NCBI GenBank assembly: GCA_029882395.1
Contig: JAOUKT010000008.1
Coordinates: forward strand, 18,579 to 82,578
Length of the DNA: 64,000 nt
Reading direction: 5' to 3'
Source: Gammaproteobacteria bacterium
Lineage (GTDB): Bacteria; Pseudomonadota; Gammaproteobacteria; SZUA-229
Part shown: one piece after another, positions 9,425 through 18,586 of the stretch
How positions within the stretch are numbered: position 1 is the stretch's first letter
How the letters are laid out: each line of letters begins with the position of its first letter
Position numbers and translations under genes: made by a program
The notes under the pieces: model-generated
What the model saw: the letters and a program-made list of their open reading frames with translations, nothing else
Databases searched by the model: none
Told to the model about the DNA's origin: nothing

Positions 9425-9808
9425 ATGAATTTCACTCAAGACACCGACGAATCCAGTACCCAGATACATTCATATACCGATGAATATTTTGTTATTAATC
9501 AAACAAAATATAACTGCCATTGCCAGCTTCATCGAGACGGACTGATAGATAGATGGCAACCGCTGGACGTCAATCACCTGCAATTCAGCGATTTTGATAC
9601 CCTCTTAGCCTGCAAACCCGAGGTCATTCTGCTGGGTACCGGTTCTCACCTCATATTTCCAGCGGCAACTCTCAGGCAACAATTCATTCAGCACAATATC
9701 GGCCTCGAGATCATGGACACTGGCGGCGCCTGCCGAACCTATAACCTCTTATTATCAGAAGGCCGTAATGTGGCGGCAGCTATCTTACTAACCGACAGCC
9801 GCTTATAA
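9425..9808 (+). CDS. Mth938-like domain protein (DUF498 family)
   Basis: The 127-residue protein fits the small Mth938/NDUFAF3-like fold family (also called Xcc1710-like). Visible signs are the FDTLLACKPEVILLGTGSHLIFP strand-turn region (residues about 58-78) and EIMDTGGACRTYNLLLSEGRNVAAAIL near the C-terminus, both characteristic. In mitochondria a relative helps assemble complex I; the bacterial role is unknown. It stands alone, transcribed away from alaC and towards rpoS, and ends at a shared terminator hairpin. The function is therefore only a family label. Confidence 0.8.
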   Translation: MNFTQDTDESSTQIHSYTDEYFVINQTKYNCHCQLHRDGLIDRWQPLDVNHLQFSDFDTLLACKPEVILLGTGSHLIFPAATLRQQFIQHNIGLEIMDTGGACRTYNLLLSEGRNVAAAILLTDSRL

Positions 9809-9816
9809 ACAGCCAT

Positions 9817-9845
9817 AAAAAATGGGGCTAGTCGCCCCATTTTTG
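9817..9845. terminator. Bidirectional terminator between Mth938-like gene and rpoS
   Basis: The stem TGGGGC (9823-9828) pairs with GCCCCA (9834-9839) over a five-base loop TAGTC. A6 precedes and T5 follows, giving U runs on both transcripts. It lies between two convergent genes. Confidence 0.88.
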
Positions 9846-9886
9846 ATTTCACTGTACCGCAGTCCGGAATGAACAACGGTTTTGCG

Positions 9887-10900
9887 TTAATCCTGTAACA
9901 ATAGTTCTTCAGAAAAGCCCTGATTTTCTAAAATTTTACGCATGCGTTTAAGTGCATCCATCTGAATTTGACGAACACGTTCTCGCGTCACGCCCAATTC
10001 TTTTCCAACATTCTCAAGCGTCTGTCGCTCATAACCATTCAGACCAAATCGCCTGACGATAACTTCACGCTGTTTTTCATCCAGCTGTTCAAGCCACAAA
10101 GCCAGATTGGCAAACACATCTTCGTCTTGCAGAATCAGTGACGGTTCCGGGTTATTTTCATCCGCAATCACCTCTAACAGAGGGCGATCATTTTCTTTAC
10201 CAACCGGTACATCGACAGATGCTACTCGATCACGAAGGCCGAGCATTTTTTCAACAGCGCTGGCAGGTTTATCACAATAATCAGCAATTTCATCAATCGT
10301 CGGTTCATGGTCTTGTGTCTGCTGCAAGGTTCTGGCAGCACGCAAATATACATTCATTTCTTTGATGACATGAATAGGCAGGCGAATGGTGCGGGTTTGA
10401 TTCATCAGCGCGCGTTCGATAGTCTGACGGATCCACCAGGTAGCATAGGTTGAAAACCTGAAGCCTCTTTCCGGATCGAATTTTTCGACCGCACGAATAA
10501 GCCCCAGATTACCTTCTTCAATTAGATCCAGTAAGGCGAGACCACGATTCATATATCGGCGTGAAATTTTTACCACCAGACGCAGATTACATTCAATCAT
10601 TCTGGCTCTGGAGGCAATATCGCCATTAAGCGCTTTGCGTGAAAAATAGACTTCTTCTTCAGCCGTTAATAATGGTGACGCTTCAATTTCTTTTAGATAA
10701 AGTCGTGTTGCATCCAGCTCGGCACGGGGCTCAGATTTTTTTGCCAGCGTTTTTTTCACCGTGTCGTCTGTTGTGACAGCCACGGCTTCATTATCTTCGC
10801 CGTCTTCATCCATACCAATGACATCATCGATGATTTCCGATTTTTCCAGGCTCACATCATCTATTGATGCTTGTTCTATATCTGTAGTAGCCACTGTCAT
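9887..10900 (-). CDS. rpoS: RNA polymerase sigma factor RpoS (sigma-38)
   Basis: RpoS directs RNA polymerase to stationary-phase and general-stress promoters. The 337-residue protein lacks most of sigma region 1.1 and has an acidic N-terminal tail, then region 1.2 ([21 protein letters not shown]), region 2 with [39 protein letters not shown] written across residues about 130-170, region 3, and region 4.2 with the helix-turn-helix [20 protein letters not shown]. The order surE-pcm-yqaA-nlpD-rpoS is the classic gammaproteobacterial arrangement and makes RpoS, rather than RpoD or RpoH, the right call. In relatives the main rpoS promoter lies inside nlpD; that is family knowledge and not shown here. 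Confidence 0.96.
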   Translation of the reverse strand: MTVATTDIEQASIDDVSLEKSEIIDDVIGMDEDGEDNEAVAVTTDDTVKKTLAKKSEPRAELDATRLYLKEIEASPLLTAEEEVYFSRKALNGDIASRARMIECNLRLVVKISRRYMNRGLALLDLIEEGNLGLIRAVEKFDPERGFRFSTYATWWIRQTIERALMNQTRTIRLPIHVIKEMNVYLRAARTLQQTQDHEPTIDEIADYCDKPASAVEKMLGLRDRVASVDVPVGKENDRPLLEVIADENNPEPSLILQDEDVFANLALWLEQLDEKQREVIVRRFGLNGYERQTLENVGKELGVTRERVRQIQMDALKRMRKILENQGFSEELLLQD

Positions 10901-11049
10901 GTTTTATCCTTTATTTGAGCAGACGTATAACCTCGTCTTTGCTCTATAATCTATATTTTTAATAGTAATGATAAAATGTAATCAAAACAACTTATTCAGC
11001 TCTTCTATCACGCCATATTAGAATATACTAATAGGCTAACGCGAAGCTT

Positions 11050-11925
11050 TTATATTCGTGACGGTAAATATAACAAGGGATTAACAGGTTTACCGTTTTT
11101 TCTGATCTCAAAATGTAAAAGGTTTGTAACATTTAAGTTTTTACCTACAATAGCGATGATCTGGCCTTTTTTTACAACCGCTCCTTCTTTAACCAGCAGC
11201 TTTTTATTGTATGCATAAGCGCTTAAAAAAAGATCACTGTGTTTAATTATGATTAAATTGCCATAACTAAGCAGGCCAGATCCGCTATATACCACCTTGC
11301 CACTCTCAGAAGCCGTTATGTTTTGATCAGACTCACCCTTAATATCAATGCCCTTACGGTTATTATTGTTAGCGGCGAAGGTTGTTATTACTTTACCTTT
11401 AAATGGCCATGACCAGCTAAGTTTTCTGGCAGATGACTGATCGGTATCGGCAGCAGGTATCGGTGTTTTTTTAACTGCCGTGGCGGGTTTTTTATAATGG
11501 TATTTAGGGCTCGAAAATTTCTTACTGCGGATAATATTAGCGTTCTTGTTTCTATCCCATTTATTGATTGCCGGTGCTTTTGGCACATTGCCAGCGATAG
11601 AATAATCGGGAACCTCAACCTCTTCTGTGTGGCGCTTCTCGTTGCCACCAAACAAATAAGTTTTACCTTCAGGCTCTACCACAGGTGCTGCCATTTTTAG
11701 CCGCTGGCCCGGATAAATCGTATAAGGCTTTACGATATTGTTCCACTTTATAATAAGTTTGAAATCAAGATCATAACGCCATGCAATTGAATAAAGCGTA
11801 TCACCCTGATGAACCGTATATTGATAGGGATCCCAGTTAATCACTTTATCGCGAATATTTTCTTCGTTGCTGCAGGCGGCAAGAAGAAAACTGATAAAGA
11901 TGATTGGTGTAAGACGTTTCTTCAT
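11050..11925 (-). CDS. nlpD: Murein hydrolase activator NlpD (LysM and degenerate M23 lipoprotein)
   Basis: NlpD is an envelope lipoprotein that activates the amidase AmiC at the division site. The 291-residue protein has a lipoprotein signal ending in LLAAC (Cys18), a LysM peptidoglycan-binding domain at about 37-82 (YTVHQGDTLYSIAWRYDLDF) and an M23-type domain at about 180-288. The first zinc-ligand histidine of true M23 peptidases is replaced (RKGIDIKG in place of HxGxD), as in other NlpD proteins, so it should be an activator and not an enzyme. The linker at 90-170 is rich in Lys, Ala and Pro. It lies between yqaA and rpoS with 149 nt before rpoS. Confidence 0.93.
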   Translation of the reverse strand: MKKRLTPIIFISFLLAACSNEENIRDKVINWDPYQYTVHQGDTLYSIAWRYDLDFKLIIKWNNIVKPYTIYPGQRLKMAAPVVEPEGKTYLFGGNEKRHTEEVEVPDYSIAGNVPKAPAINKWDRNKNANIIRSKKFSSPKYHYKKPATAVKKTPIPAADTDQSSARKLSWSWPFKGKVITTFAANNNNRKGIDIKGESDQNITASESGKVVYSGSGLLSYGNLIIIKHSDLFLSAYAYNKKLLVKEGAVVKKGQIIAIVGKNLNVTNLLHFEIRKNGKPVNPLLYLPSRI

Positions 11926-11926
11926 T

Positions 11927-12502
11927 CTATTTTGAATAGATAAGATATCCGGCGATAATTAAAATGACTGTAAGCCAGCCTATCCACTCAATATAATGCT
12001 TAACTTTTGACTCCAGCTTTGGCCCTGCCCAGGCCATTAATAATGACACCATAAAAAAATGTGCACTGCGACCAATTAATGCTGCCAGAATAAATGGCAA
12101 TAAAGCCATATTCAACGCACCGGCCGATAAGGTAAACAGTTTGAAAGGGATAGGTGAAAAACCAGCGACGATAACAGCCCAAAAACCCCATTCTGTAAAC
12201 CAGGCGACGGCTGTATTGTATTTATCAATATAGCCGACATTGATGAGCACAGGCTCGACAAGGTGCATGGCATAGGCACCTATAAAATAACCAAGTATTC
12301 CCCCTGCTACAGAAGTAACCGTGGTAAGTATGGCTAAACGAACAGCACGATCGGGATTTGCCATGGCCATCGGTGCCAGCATCAGAGCCGTTGGTACCGG
12401 GAAAAAAATTGATTCAATAAAGCTGACAAAAGCCAGATATTTTTCGGCGTGTTTATGAGCTGCCCAGAACATTGTTCTGTTATAAAGTCCTGCAAAAATC
12501 AT
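11927..12502 (-). CDS. yqaA: DedA/YqaA family inner-membrane protein
   Basis: A 191-residue integral membrane protein of the VTT (SNARE-associated/DedA) family. The signature FIESIFFPVPTALMLAPMAMA near residue 27 and GFSPIPFKLFTLSAGAL near 113 are the two re-entrant half-helix motifs of this family, and several further hydrophobic helices follow. Members are linked to lipid carrier flipping and membrane homeostasis; the substrate of the YqaA branch is not established. It follows pcm immediately and precedes nlpD by one base, so it is a member of the surE-pcm-yqaA-nlpD operon; this insertion is known from several marine gammaproteobacteria. Confidence 0.85.
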   Translation of the reverse strand: MIFAGLYNRTMFWAAHKHAEKYLAFVSFIESIFFPVPTALMLAPMAMANPDRAVRLAILTTVTSVAGGILGYFIGAYAMHLVEPVLINVGYIDKYNTAVAWFTEWGFWAVIVAGFSPIPFKLFTLSAGALNMALLPFILAALIGRSAHFFMVSLLMAWAGPKLESKVKHYIEWIGWLTVILIIAGYLIYSK

Positions 12503-13180
12503 TTAACGATCCGCTCCATTTAGCATCGGTACAAAAAAGACATTTTCAATTGTTTCACGGACAAACTCATCACCTTGTCTTTCGACGACAAGCAAACTTT
12601 GTGAGTCTGTCTGATTGCCCACCGGAATAACCAATATACCGCCATCAGCGAGTTGTTGTAACAGGGCATCAGGTACTTCTGATGGCGCGGCTGTGACAAT
12701 AATCGCCGGATACTCTGCAAACTCTTGCCAGCCCCAGCTGCCATCAGTATGCCGTAAATGTATATTGTTATAGCCGAGCTGACTAAAACGCATTCTTGCC
12801 TGATTTGAAAGTGCCGCAATACGCTCGACTGAATACACTTGTTTGATCAGCCTGGATAAAATCGCCGCCTGATAACCCGAACCAGTGCCGACCTCGAGGA
12901 CTTTATCGGGAATACCGTGTGACAATATCAGCTCGGTCATCCTCGCAACAATATACGGCTGAGAGATCGTCACACCATGATTAATCGGCAGCGAGGTATC
13001 CTCGTAGGCACGGTGAGCCATCGCTTCATCAATAAACAAATGCCTGGGCGTGGTGCGTATCACCTCGAGCACCGATTCGTTCTTAATGCCTTTGTGCTGT
13101 AGTCTCTGTATTAAACGATCACGGGTACGCTGAGACGTCATGCCAATACCCTGAATTGATTCTGGCGTGGCTTTTAACAT
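12503..13180 (-). CDS. pcm: Protein-L-isoaspartate O-methyltransferase
   Basis: Pcm repairs isoaspartyl residues in aged proteins using S-adenosylmethionine. The SAM-binding glycine loop VLEVGTGSGYQAAIL follows the PRHLFIDEAMAHRAYED and ISQPYIVARMTEL segments that are typical of the family. The ATG at 13180 gives 225 residues and overlaps the surE stop by 7 nt; a GTG at 13192 is a possible start four codons earlier, and MTSQRTRDRL at 13141 is the start used in shorter homologues. The N-terminal ...GIGMTSQRTR form favours one of the longer starts. It is the second gene of the surE-pcm stress-survival operon. Confidence 0.94.
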   Translation of the reverse strand: MLKATPESIQGIGMTSQRTRDRLIQRLQHKGIKNESVLEVIRTTPRHLFIDEAMAHRAYEDTSLPINHGVTISQPYIVARMTELILSHGIPDKVLEVGTGSGYQAAILSRLIKQVYSVERIAALSNQARMRFSQLGYNNIHLRHTDGSWGWQEFAEYPAIIVTAAPSEVPDALLQQLADGGILVIPVGNQTDSQSLLVVERQGDEFVRETIENVFFVPMLNGADR

Positions 13181-13923
13181 GATTTCAGCCACTCGGATAA
13201 ATCATGCATGCTCTCATAACGGGTTAAATCAATTTGCAAAGGCGTCACTGACACATAATCCGATCGCAGAGCATGAAAGTCGGTGCCCTCTCCGGCATCC
13301 TGTTCAGGTCCCGGCGGGCCCACCCAGAAAATATCCTCACCACGCGGATCGCGATCAATGATCACATCTTCTGCCTTGTGGCGGTTACCTAAGCGCGTCG
13401 CCCTGAAGCCTTTTATCTGCTTCCAGGGCAGGTCCGGCACATTAACATTTAAAATAGTATCGTGATTTAGTGGCTGTTTCATCAATGTCTCAACCAGCTT
13501 CACCACAGCAATACCCGCCGACTCAAAATTCCACGGATTAAAAGCCCCCATGGAAACCGCAATTGCCGGAAAACCCAGAAAGCGGCCCTCAGTTGCAGCC
13601 GCAACAGTGCCTGAATAGAGCACATCATCACCCAGATTAGGGCCGTCATTAATGCCTGAAATCACCATATCGGGTGGCTTATGTTTCATTAAACCGGTTA
13701 TCGCCAGATGCACACAGTCGCTGGGCGTACCATCAACGCTTTTAAAGCCATTTTTATGATCAGCCACGTGTAATGGCCGGGTTAAGGTTAGTGAATGACT
13801 GGAAGCACTGCGGTTGCGGTCGGGTGCGACAACCGTAATCTCAGCAATCGCCGCTAAAGCCTTTGCCAGTACCTGTATACCCGGTGCCAGATAACCATCG
13901 TCATTACTAATTAAAATATGCAC
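13174..13923 (-). CDS. surE: 5'/3'-nucleotidase SurE
   Basis: SurE is a metal-dependent nucleoside monophosphatase involved in stationary-phase survival. The 249-residue protein begins with ILISNDDGYLAPGI, whose paired aspartates bind the metal, followed by the NRSASSHSLTLTRPL loop and SGINDGPNLGDDVLYSGTVAAATEG, all diagnostic. It is first in the surE-pcm-yqaA-nlpD-rpoS cluster and overlaps pcm by 7 nt, or 19 nt if the longer pcm start is used. An 84-bp gap separates it from the divergent smr gene, where its promoter must lie. Confidence 0.95.
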   Translation of the reverse strand: MHILISNDDGYLAPGIQVLAKALAAIAEITVVAPDRNRSASSHSLTLTRPLHVADHKNGFKSVDGTPSDCVHLAITGLMKHKPPDMVISGINDGPNLGDDVLYSGTVAAATEGRFLGFPAIAVSMGAFNPWNFESAGIAVVKLVETLMKQPLNHDTILNVNVPDLPWKQIKGFRATRLGNRHKAEDVIIDRDPRGEDIFWVGPPGPEQDAGEGTDFHALRSDYVSVTPLQIDLTRYESMHDLSEWLKSC

Positions 13924-14007
13924 AATATTATTATTCGACCTGCCAAAAACTCTATAGTAATGTATTGGGGTCTTAACATCACCAATATTTTTAGTTAAAA
14001 ATCACAA

Positions 14008-14556
14008 ATGTCATCGAAAAACTCTAAAGATAATAATGACTTGCAGCTTTTCAAAGCAGCCATGCAAGGAGTCACGCCGATCCAGCATGACCGTGTAATT
14101 CATAAAAACGTGACAAAAACTGCTGCTAAAAAGCCTGTTCACTCAGCTCAGCGTAAAACCGACAATGACAGCCGGCTACTATCAACGCTTAATGTTCCGG
14201 ATTGTGATGTCATACTTGGCTTTGAAAGGCCCGGCCCTCAAAAAAGCCTGATGAAGAAATTACGCCAGGGAAAAATGCCGATTGAGGCTTCACTGGATTT
14301 ACACGGCCATACGGCTGAACAGGCACGCAGCGCTATGATCGAATTTATGCACTATTGCCAGCTGCAACAACTAAAAGTTGTCTGCATAGTGCATGGCAAA
14401 GGTTTTGGCTCCAGCGAAAAGAAAGCCGTGATCAAACCGCTTATCAATAAATGGTTACAGGAACTCAATCAAGTACTGGCTTTTTGCTCGGCCCAGGCAA
14501 AAGATGGCGGCACCGGAGCGGTATATGTATTGCTTAGAAAAGATAAATCATGCTAA
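14008..14556 (+). CDS. Smr-domain protein (SmrA/SmrB-like putative endonuclease)
   Basis: A 182-residue protein with a low-complexity basic N-terminus and a C-terminal Smr domain at about 90-178. The domain shows the two hallmarks: DLHGHTAEQARSAM near residue 95 and VVCIVHGKGFGSSEKK near residue 125. Smr domains occur in MutS2 and in stand-alone proteins; E. coli SmrB cleaves mRNA at collided ribosomes, and SmrA relatives nick DNA in vitro. Which branch this protein belongs to cannot be decided by eye. It runs divergently from surE and is followed after 37 nt by the deacetylase-like gene, probably in one transcript. Confidence 0.85.
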   Translation: MSSKNSKDNNDLQLFKAAMQGVTPIQHDRVIHKNVTKTAAKKPVHSAQRKTDNDSRLLSTLNVPDCDVILGFERPGPQKSLMKKLRQGKMPIEASLDLHGHTAEQARSAMIEFMHYCQLQQLKVVCIVHGKGFGSSEKKAVIKPLINKWLQELNQVLAFCSAQAKDGGTGAVYVLLRKDKSC

Positions 14557-14593
14557 ATGCCCGTTATAAACTCAATAGCAAGGGATAAATGCC

Positions 14594-15538
14594 GTGGCCA
14601 AAGCACTCATCGTTTATGATGATGAATCACTGTCTGAATATAGCTTTGGCAACGACCACCCGTTTGGGCCAATGCGCTACGCCGCTTTTTATCAGCAATT
14701 TATCAAACAGGGCCTGCACAAACTCACCGCTCATGGCATTGCATCTTCCGCCACTAAAGAACAAATCACCTTATTTCACACACAACAATACCTCGATCAC
14801 GTGATGACACTGTCAGCTATCGGCGAGGGCTATTTAGATTACGGTGATACCCCGGTATTTAAAGGCATCTACGAAGCCGCGGCACGTGTCGTAGGCACCA
14901 CGATTGATGCGGTCGACAAAATCATGGCTGGTGATTTTAAAAGAGCCTTCATCCCTATTGCCGGCCTGCATCACGCCAGAAGGGATAAAGCGGCGGGCTT
15001 TTGTGCGTTTAATGACTGCGGTGTTGCCATCGAATGGTTGCGCAAACAATACAATATCAAAAAAGTAGCTTATATCGATATTGATGCCCACCATGGTGAC
15101 GGTGTGTTTTATGGTTTTGAAACAGACCCTGACTTACAGTTTGCAGACATTCATGAAGATGGCATTTATTTATACCCCGGCACCGGGCACATGAACGAAA
15201 CAGGCAAAGCCGAAGCCACTGGCACTAAACTAAACCTGCCGGTACCGATGCATGCCGATGACGCGCGTTTTAAAAAAGAATGGGAAAAAATAGAAACCTA
15301 CCTGCACCTCAGGCAGCCTGAATTCATTCTGTTTCAATGCGGTGCAGACAGTATAAAAAACGACCCGATCACCGATTTAAACTTCACACCGCAGTCACAT
15401 GCTTTCGCTGCCCGCCAATTAAAAAAAATGGCCGATCAATATGCCAACGGCAGACTACTGACAATGGGAGGTGGTGGCTATAATTTAAATAACATTGCAA
15501 GCACCTGGTGTGCCGTCATCGAAGCGCTGATCGAATAA
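14594..15538 (+). CDS. Histone-deacetylase-family hydrolase (acetylpolyamine amidohydrolase-like)
   Basis: A 314-residue zinc hydrolase of the HDAC/AcuC/acetylpolyamine-deacetylase superfamily. It has the catalytic pair His126-His127 in AGLHHARRDKAAGFCAFND, the metal-binding YIDIDAHHGDG segment (Asp162, Asp164, His166), FQCGADS and the terminal LTMGGGGYN with the transition-state tyrosine. The start is a GTG at 14594, preceded by AAGGGA at a reasonable distance. In bacteria such enzymes deacetylate polyamines, acetoin-pathway enzymes or other acetylated amines; the substrate here is unknown. It follows smr and is followed by about 47 bp before the convergent outer-membrane-type gene. Confidence 0.87.
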   Translation: MAKALIVYDDESLSEYSFGNDHPFGPMRYAAFYQQFIKQGLHKLTAHGIASSATKEQITLFHTQQYLDHVMTLSAIGEGYLDYGDTPVFKGIYEAAARVVGTTIDAVDKIMAGDFKRAFIPIAGLHHARRDKAAGFCAFNDCGVAIEWLRKQYNIKKVAYIDIDAHHGDGVFYGFETDPDLQFADIHEDGIYLYPGTGHMNETGKAEATGTKLNLPVPMHADDARFKKEWEKIETYLHLRQPEFILFQCGADSIKNDPITDLNFTPQSHAFAARQLKKMADQYANGRLLTMGGGGYNLNNIASTWCAVIEALIE

Positions 15539-15585
15539 ACGATATAACAGAGCTGGCAGACAGTCAGCGCTGTGCTTTGATCAAC

Positions 15586-16437
15586 TTATAAACCGTGTAT
15601 ATCACCACCGATTCCAAAAATCAGAAAAATTTCAGCTTCTCTGTTTTGATCCTTAAGGTAACTACCTGCCTGAATATACCAGCGTGGATTATTAAAAACA
15701 CTCAGTCTTGCCGCGTATTGCTGATACCAGGTTATACCGACTCTTTCTTGAATCAAATCACTTTTTTTGACATGCAGGTATTCATGGTACGGGCCAATAT
15801 AACGGTGAACCCTGCCACTATCTAAAACCGTTTCAAATAATAGAAAAAATTTATTTGCAAGCAGTTCATCGTCTGCCGCCATTAATATTTCATGCTCCCG
15901 TTCAAGATAATACGGTCCGGGCCCGGGGAATGAATAAGAAGACAAAACGCTAACATTTCTAACAATAGTGCTCGCAAACTGCGCCCGAAGCGTGAACTGA
16001 AACAAAACCCTGTTACCATAGCCTGCCTGCTCATCACCGGCTCTGTTTTCAAGTTCATCATCACCGAAAAGATCCTGATTAGATGCAAAAGATAATAACG
16101 AAGCATTCTTGCCACTAAATTTCAGCCGGTCATATTGCAGCCGAATTTGCAGCACAGTCACCGGCATCAGTTCAAAATGAAAACCCGTGCGAAAGAATGC
16201 AGGATTGAGATTTGCCTGGAGACCAGACTGGTAATACAGACCATGCCACAAGGGTGAATCATCATGGCGATAAACAGTACGGTAAAAGCCGTTTGCTGAG
16301 ACAGACAAACCCAAAGGATTGTAGAGAGAAAGCAAATCCAGTTCCAGCCTGGCAAAAGCAGCCTTCTCTGCGAGGCTGGCGCTGCATAGGCTAAACAGCA
16401 AAAAAAACACTGATGCAAAAAAAGAGAACGGGCGCAT
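15586..16437 (-). CDS. Unknown exported, probable outer-membrane beta-barrel protein
   Basis: I do not recognise this protein by family. From the ATG at 16437 it has 283 residues and a clean signal peptide (MRPFSFFASVFFLLFSLCSASLA). The start is set by a strong ribosome site, AGAGGAG, seven bases upstream; the frame stays open to 16575, but that extension has no signal sequence and no such site. The mature part alternates polar and hydrophobic residues, is rich in Tyr, Phe and Arg (for example FQFTLRAQFASTIVRNVSVLSSYSF split over residues 155-180) and ends near aromatic strands, as expected of an outer-membrane barrel. It is transcribed away from the neighbouring MFS gene. Confidence 0.6.
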   Translation of the reverse strand: MRPFSFFASVFFLLFSLCSASLAEKAAFARLELDLLSLYNPLGLSVSANGFYRTVYRHDDSPLWHGLYYQSGLQANLNPAFFRTGFHFELMPVTVLQIRLQYDRLKFSGKNASLLSFASNQDLFGDDELENRAGDEQAGYGNRVLFQFTLRAQFASTIVRNVSVLSSYSFPGPGPYYLEREHEILMAADDELLANKFFLLFETVLDSGRVHRYIGPYHEYLHVKKSDLIQERVGITWYQQYAARLSVFNNPRWYIQAGSYLKDQNREAEIFLIFGIGGDIHGL

Positions 16438-16676
16438 AAGGCGACTCCTCTGTTTAATGCTTTCACAATGCATGGCTTTGAAGCAGGCAAAAAAACCACT
16501 GCCCTTTAATAAGATTCTATCTATTTTCTGCCAAAGGTCGATACATAATTGAAAATAAAAGCCGCCGAAATACACATAATATGAGCCTGATAGGTTTTTT
16601 ATTAATTACCGGCATTAATGCAACTTTAGTACGTTTAAGATTGATTTTATCTCGGGGATGTTACAGAGTGTCGGCC

Positions 16677-17966
16677 ATGGATAATAAAACAAAAGATCTA
16701 CGCGAAAAAATTTCATGGGCAATGTATGACTTTGCCAATTCAGGGTATGCAACGGTGGTCTTAACGGCTGTTTTTAATACCTGGTTTGTTTCTGGCATCG
16801 CCATGGCTGGTGGCTTTGATTCAGGCACGGCAACATTACTCTGGACGGCCGCGATTGCCACCGGTAATTTTATTATTTTATTCAGCGCCCCCGTTATTGG
16901 CGCCATTGCCGATATTTATGCCATTCGTAAGCGCTTGCTGCTTGCCAGCTCAATTGGCTGCATCAGTTTCACCGCCTTGCTTGCCATCCCGCAAGCCGGT
17001 GACATCTGGCTGGCAATGGCGCTGTTAGTCATTTCATATTTTATGTTTGCAACCGGTGAAAACCTGATCGCGGCTTTTCTGCCTGAATTAACAAGCCCTG
17101 AAACCATCGGCAGGCTTTCAGGTTATGGCTGGGCTTTAGGTTTTATGGGCGGGCTACTGACACTGGTATTATGTCTTGTTTATATAAATTCGGCCGAGCA
17201 AGCAGGCCACTCAGCCGCGCAATTTATACCCGTTACCATGCTGATTGTATCCGCCTGTTTTTTTGTTTCTGCCGTGCCGACTTTTTTGTGGTTAAAAGAA
17301 AGAGGCAAACCCAGCGGCAAGTCTACTCACCGGGTCATTAAAAACACTTTTGCCGAACTAAAGACCACACTTGGCAATCTCAAACACTACCCTGATCTGA
17401 AACTTTTTATGTACTCACTGACCTGTTTTCATGGCGGCATTTATATCGTTATTGTGCTGGCAGCCGTTTATGCTGAACAAGCCATGGGATTTGATACCAA
17501 ACAAAATATTATCTTGATTGCAGTCGTCAATATTACCGCTGCCATTGGGGCTTTTGGTTTTGGTCACTTGCAAGATAAAATCGGCTCTGTTCGCACTTTA
17601 ACACTGACATTGCTGATCTGGTGCATTGCCATCATTATTGTCTGGTCAAGCGATGACGTGCTTGTTTTCTGGATAGCTGCAAACCTGATTGGTGTCGCAT
17701 TAGGCGCTTCACAGTCAGCCAGCCGGGCGTTGATGGGTTTGTTCAGTCCTCCCGGTCATTATGGTGAATATTTTGGATTATGGGGCCTGTGTGTAAAACT
17801 GGCAGCCATTATTGGCCCCATCAGCTATGGCGTACTCAACAAACTCACGGCAGGCGATCACCGCAGCAGTCTGTTAATTACACTGGTGTTCTTTATTACT
17901 GGCCTGGTTTTATTGCTAAGAGTCAATGAACAGCGCGGCAGACAAAGAGCGGGCCATGATTTTTAA
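16677..17966 (+). CDS. MFS transporter of the UMF1/Atg22-like family
   Basis: A 429-residue, 12-helix major-facilitator permease. The N-terminal REKISWAMYDFANSGYATVV followed by VFNTWFV is the signature of the UMF1 family (Pfam MFS_1 / Atg22-like), and SQSASRALMGLFSPPGHYGEYFGLWG near residue 345 is equally typical. In yeast the related Atg22 exports amino acids from the vacuole; bacterial substrates are mostly unknown. The frame is open to 16581, but the start at 16677 (MDNKTKDLREKISW) is chosen because it begins just before the family signature and leaves a plausible promoter gap. It is divergent from the outer-membrane-type gene and convergent with the phospholipase-like gene. Confidence 0.83.
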   Translation: MDNKTKDLREKISWAMYDFANSGYATVVLTAVFNTWFVSGIAMAGGFDSGTATLLWTAAIATGNFIILFSAPVIGAIADIYAIRKRLLLASSIGCISFTALLAIPQAGDIWLAMALLVISYFMFATGENLIAAFLPELTSPETIGRLSGYGWALGFMGGLLTLVLCLVYINSAEQAGHSAAQFIPVTMLIVSACFFVSAVPTFLWLKERGKPSGKSTHRVIKNTFAELKTTLGNLKHYPDLKLFMYSLTCFHGGIYIVIVLAAVYAEQAMGFDTKQNIILIAVVNITAAIGAFGFGHLQDKIGSVRTLTLTLLIWCIAIIIVWSSDDVLVFWIAANLIGVALGASQSASRALMGLFSPPGHYGEYFGLWGLCVKLAAIIGPISYGVLNKLTAGDHRSSLLITLVFFITGLVLLLRVNEQRGRQRAGHDF

Positions 17967-17981
17967 AACAAGCATCTGACT

Positions 17982-18416
17982 TTAATCAAATCCGGGCTGT
18001 GATATTTGCAGGTTAACGGCTTCAACCTCTTCTGCCGACAAGGCCTTGTAACCCCGGTAAACAGGCCAGCCATAACCCCAGCGAAAACTTGTTGGCAAAA
18101 ACGGCGTGCCAGCTATGCGAACAGCGGCCAGCATTAACATAGCGATAGCCGGCTCACCTGATCTTGCCACACAGCGCTTGAGACGTTGATCGGCATTAAG
18201 CCTTTCTTCATAAGTACCGCCAACCCAGTAGTACTTATCGTGTTCGATACAACAATTCAGCCACAGATCATTTTGCCCGGAGGTGCCATTTGGAAAAGCA
18301 CTACAGCCATCTGATTTAAAGGCGCGGAGTTCGGTCGCATACAAATCAGACGTCGCCGGCAACAGGAGAAACAATAAAACCATATAAGCCTGACTGATAT
18401 TTTTTGAAACTTTCAT
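17982..18416 (-). CDS. Secreted phospholipase-A2-like protein
   Basis: A 144-residue protein with a signal peptide (about 1-28). The mature part holds SDGCSAFPNGT and NCCIEHDKYYWVGGT, with Cys55-Cys56 and the His59-Asp60 pair in the CCxxHD arrangement used by secreted phospholipases A2. A cysteine at 38 and one at 82 could form further disulfides. A second hydrophobic stretch (AIAMLMLAAVRIAG) follows. This resembles small bacterial PLA2-fold proteins of uncharacterised function; the calcium-binding glycine loop of classical enzymes is only partly recognisable (DGCSAFPNG). It is convergent with the UMF1 transporter with a 15-bp gap. Enzymatic activity is an inference. Confidence 0.65.
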   Translation of the reverse strand: MKVSKNISQAYMVLLFLLLPATSDLYATELRAFKSDGCSAFPNGTSGQNDLWLNCCIEHDKYYWVGGTYEERLNADQRLKRCVARSGEPAIAMLMLAAVRIAGTPFLPTSFRWGYGWPVYRGYKALSAEEVEAVNLQISQPGFD

Positions 18417-18586
18417 GCCTCTCCCATTACCTTGACAGCCTGTTTTGCAGCGTGCTTTGATGCTGACGAGATCTGATGTATTAATAGCCGCGCAGATAAT
18501 AAATAGTGGACACTAGCCTGCTCCAGGCTGGCCGAGCACAACAAAACAGACTCAGTTTACATACAGTCGCATTCATGCGCTGGCAG

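Noticed and set aside
11360..11925. NlpD as an active M23 peptidase
   Set aside because: The first zinc ligand is missing, as in known NlpD activators; enzymatic activity is not supported.
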